Positions 12,843 through 14,224 of a stretch of 14,224 bases of DNA are shown piece by piece. The translations under genes were made by a program, and so were the position numbers. The DNA is from Planctomycetota bacterium (lineage in GTDB: Bacteria; Planctomycetota; Phycisphaerae; FEN-1346; JAACEH01). How positions within the stretch are numbered: the stretch's first letter is position 1; each line of letters opens with the position of its first letter. Location of the stretch: NCBI GenBank assembly GCA_016935955.1, contig JAFGPY010000156.1, positions 1-14,224 on the forward strand, read 5' to 3'. The notes below the pieces were generated by a model that saw nothing but the letters and a program-made list of their open reading frames with translations, was not told the origin of the DNA and did not search any database.

Positions 12843-14224
12843 ATGAAGCGGAGCACGCCGAAAACGAATCGATCGCGACACTTGGAGTTGCTGGAGCCCT
12901 GGCCGAAGTTCGCCGAACGGTACTGGTACGACCTGCCGGGACGGCCAGGCCTGGGCTGCTACGGCACGGGCTTCAACTCCTGGGGCGTGCAGACGAACCA
13001 GAAGTACCTGGCGGCCGTAGCGACGCTGGCCCTGGACGATGCGACCGACGAGAAGGCCGCGGGCATGTCGCGCCGGCAGATGCTCGACCGGGCGCTGGCC
13101 GCACTGCGCTACGACCTGGCCACGCACGTCAGCGGCAACCTGCGGCGGACCGACAACACGCAGTGGGGCCACACGTGGATCAGCGGCCTGGGCGTCGAGC
13201 GGATGATGCACGCCGTCGATCAGCTTGACGCGCACATCACCGACGAGGATCGCGACGACTTGCGGCGAATGCTGACGAGCGAAGCCGGGTGGCTGCTGCG
13301 CGAGTACGAGGTGGTCGGCGACGTCTGGGCCGACAGCGGCAAGAACCATCCCGAGTCGAACTACTGGAACGGCGCCATCCTCTTGCGTGCGGCCATGATG
13401 TACGGCGACCATCCGGACCGCGACGCCTGGACCGAGAAGGGTTACCGGTTCTTGCTCAACGCCATCAACGTGCCGGCCGACGCCGAGGACGATCGGCCGG
13501 TCGCCGGCAAGCCGCTGCGACAGTGGCAGGAGGGGGCCAACTTCTTCCCGAACTGCGCCCTCGATCACCACGCCTACCTGAACGTCGGCTACATGGTCAT
13601 CTGCCTGTCGAACGCCGCCATGCTGCACTACGCCTACGCGCTTCGCGGCCTGGAGGCGCCCGAGCCGGTCTACCATCACGTGCGCGACCTGTGGCAACTG
13701 GTCCGCCGACTGGTCTTCGCCGACGGTCGCCTGGCCCGCATCGGCGGCGACTCGCGGCAACGGTACTGCTACTGCCAGGATTATCTGCTGCCGACGCTGG
13801 TCCTTGCGGCCGACGCGTGGAACGATCCGCTCGCCCCGCACCTGGAGGCCGGCCAACTGGAGTTGATCGCCCGCGAGCAGGCGGCCAACGGGGACGGGTC
13901 GTTCCTGTCGCAGCGGCTCGGACACATCGGGATGATGTCGCCGTACTACTACACGCGCCTGGAGTCCGACAAAGCCGTCTGCCTGTCGATGGCCGCCCTG
14001 TGGCGGCGGCTGCGCGGCGCACTTCCCGCGGCTGCGCGATCGCCGAAGGCCGCGGAACTGGAGTCGCAGGTGGTTGGCTCGTGGGAAGAGCCCGAGCACG
14101 CCTGTCTGATGCACCGCTGCCCGACGCGACTGGTCTCGTGGTCGTGGCGGGCGTGCGAGTTCCCGCAGGGGCTCTGCCTGCCGCCGGACGACGGCACGCT
14201 GGCCGAATGGTCCGAGTGCCTGGC
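12843..14224 (+). CDS. Large protein of unrecognised family, probably an alpha-helical toroid polysaccharide-active enzyme; 3' end outside window
   Basis: The frame is open for 460 codons from ATG 12843 to the right edge without a stop, with the same codon bias as its neighbours. AGGA (12832-12835) lies 7 bases before the ATG, and a TTGACC-N17-TACAAC promoter lies upstream. There is no signal peptide. Much of residues 50-400 is predicted helix-rich by eye, with spaced aromatic/His motifs: 'NTQWGHTWISGLG' (105-117), 'DSGKNHPESNYWNGAILLRAAMMYGD' (164-189), 'FFPNCALDHHAYLNVGYMVICLSNAAMLHYAY' (234-265) and 'GGDSRQRYCYCQDYLLP' (301-317). Clusters of Asn, His, Tyr and Trp between paired helices are typical of (alpha/alpha) toroid glycoside hydrolases and polysaccharide lyases (for example heparinase II/III-like proteins), and this is my best guess. 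I cannot name a family. The C-terminal part (about 405-460) begins to look beta-rich, as in enzymes with a following sandwich domain. Confidence 0.72.
   Translation, partial: MKRSTPKTNRSRHLELLEPWPKFAERYWYDLPGRPGLGCYGTGFNSWGVQTNQKYLAAVATLALDDATDEKAAGMSRRQMLDRALAALRYDLATHVSGNLRRTDNTQWGHTWISGLGVERMMHAVDQLDAHITDEDRDDLRRMLTSEAGWLLREYEVVGDVWADSGKNHPESNYWNGAILLRAAMMYGDHPDRDAWTEKGYRFLLNAINVPADAEDDRPVAGKPLRQWQEGANFFPNCALDHHAYLNVGYMVICLSNAAMLHYAYALRGLEAPEPVYHHVRDLWQLVRRLVFADGRLARIGGDSRQRYCYCQDYLLPTLVLAADAWNDPLAPHLEAGQLELIAREQAANGDGSFLSQRLGHIGMMSPYYYTRLESDKAVCLSMAALWRRLRGALPAAARSPKAAELESQVVGSWEEPEHACLMHRCPTRLVSWSWRACEFPQGLCLPPDDGTLAEWSECL

Noticed and set aside
12462..14114. A 550-codon open frame on the - strand opposite the right-edge gene
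   Set aside because: It mirrors the strongly GC-biased third positions of the + strand gene, has Arg/Val/Gly-rich repetitive composition and no recognisable domain, and crosses a hairpin repeat. The + strand frame has real motifs, a ribosome site and a promoter.

Overview
The window is GC-rich throughout, with genes on both strands and short operons. The gene content is a GH78-type rhamnosidase end, a DUF1961/YesU-like lipoprotein, a PurO-type IMP cyclohydrolase in an apparently bacterial context, an IclR regulator and CATG-framed hairpin repeats. This fits a heterotrophic, probably anaerobic bacterium of the Planctomycetota/PVC type. No rRNA or other marker gene is present, so that placement is an inference from gene content and style.

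Layout. (1) 1-2691, + strand: the 3' end of an alpha-L-rhamnosidase-like glycosidase, a MATE-family exporter, and the ribosome-rescue hydrolase ArfB. (2) 2692-3029: no gene, but two composite hairpin repeats whose ends are the 10-bp inverted repeat GGGTGCCATG/CATGGCACCC. (3) 3030-8063, - strand: an apparent four-gene operon. It is read from an IclR-family regulator (promoter near 8093-8120) into three paralogous iron-sulfur proteins of the epoxyqueuosine reductase (QueG)/reductive dehalogenase-like superfamily. The first of these is a 744-residue protein made of two full modules and one degenerate middle module. (4) 8064-8253: a divergent control region with inverted and direct repeats. (5) 8254-9081, +: a secreted DUF1961-like lipoprotein. 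(6) 9454-10981, -: a two-gene operon of a PurO-type IMP cyclohydrolase and an acetolactate decarboxylase with a lipoprotein signal. A terminator hairpin for this strand overlaps the stop codon of the facing lipoprotein gene. (7) 11210-12579, +: a small two-span membrane protein, then a fourth QueG-like iron-sulfur protein. (8) 12637-12713: a compact third copy of the hairpin repeat. (9) 12843 to the right edge, +: a large protein of unrecognised family, open to the end of the window, which looks like an alpha-helical polysaccharide-active enzyme.

How the genes may work together. The most distinctive unit is the IclR-led set of QueG/RdhA-like modules, with a fourth relative 4 kb away. QueG and reductive dehalogenases use cobalamin and two [4Fe-4S] clusters for reductive chemistry. 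These proteins have the family's 'AGxGEIG...FGxRQR...TDxxLEPxP' core, but several have reduced or re-spaced cysteine motifs, and none has an obvious export signal. An inducible cytosolic reductive or electron-transfer system acting on an organic substrate is a reasonable inference; the substrate cannot be read from sequence. The sugar-polymer genes at both edges and the DUF1961 protein suggest a polysaccharide-degrading lifestyle.
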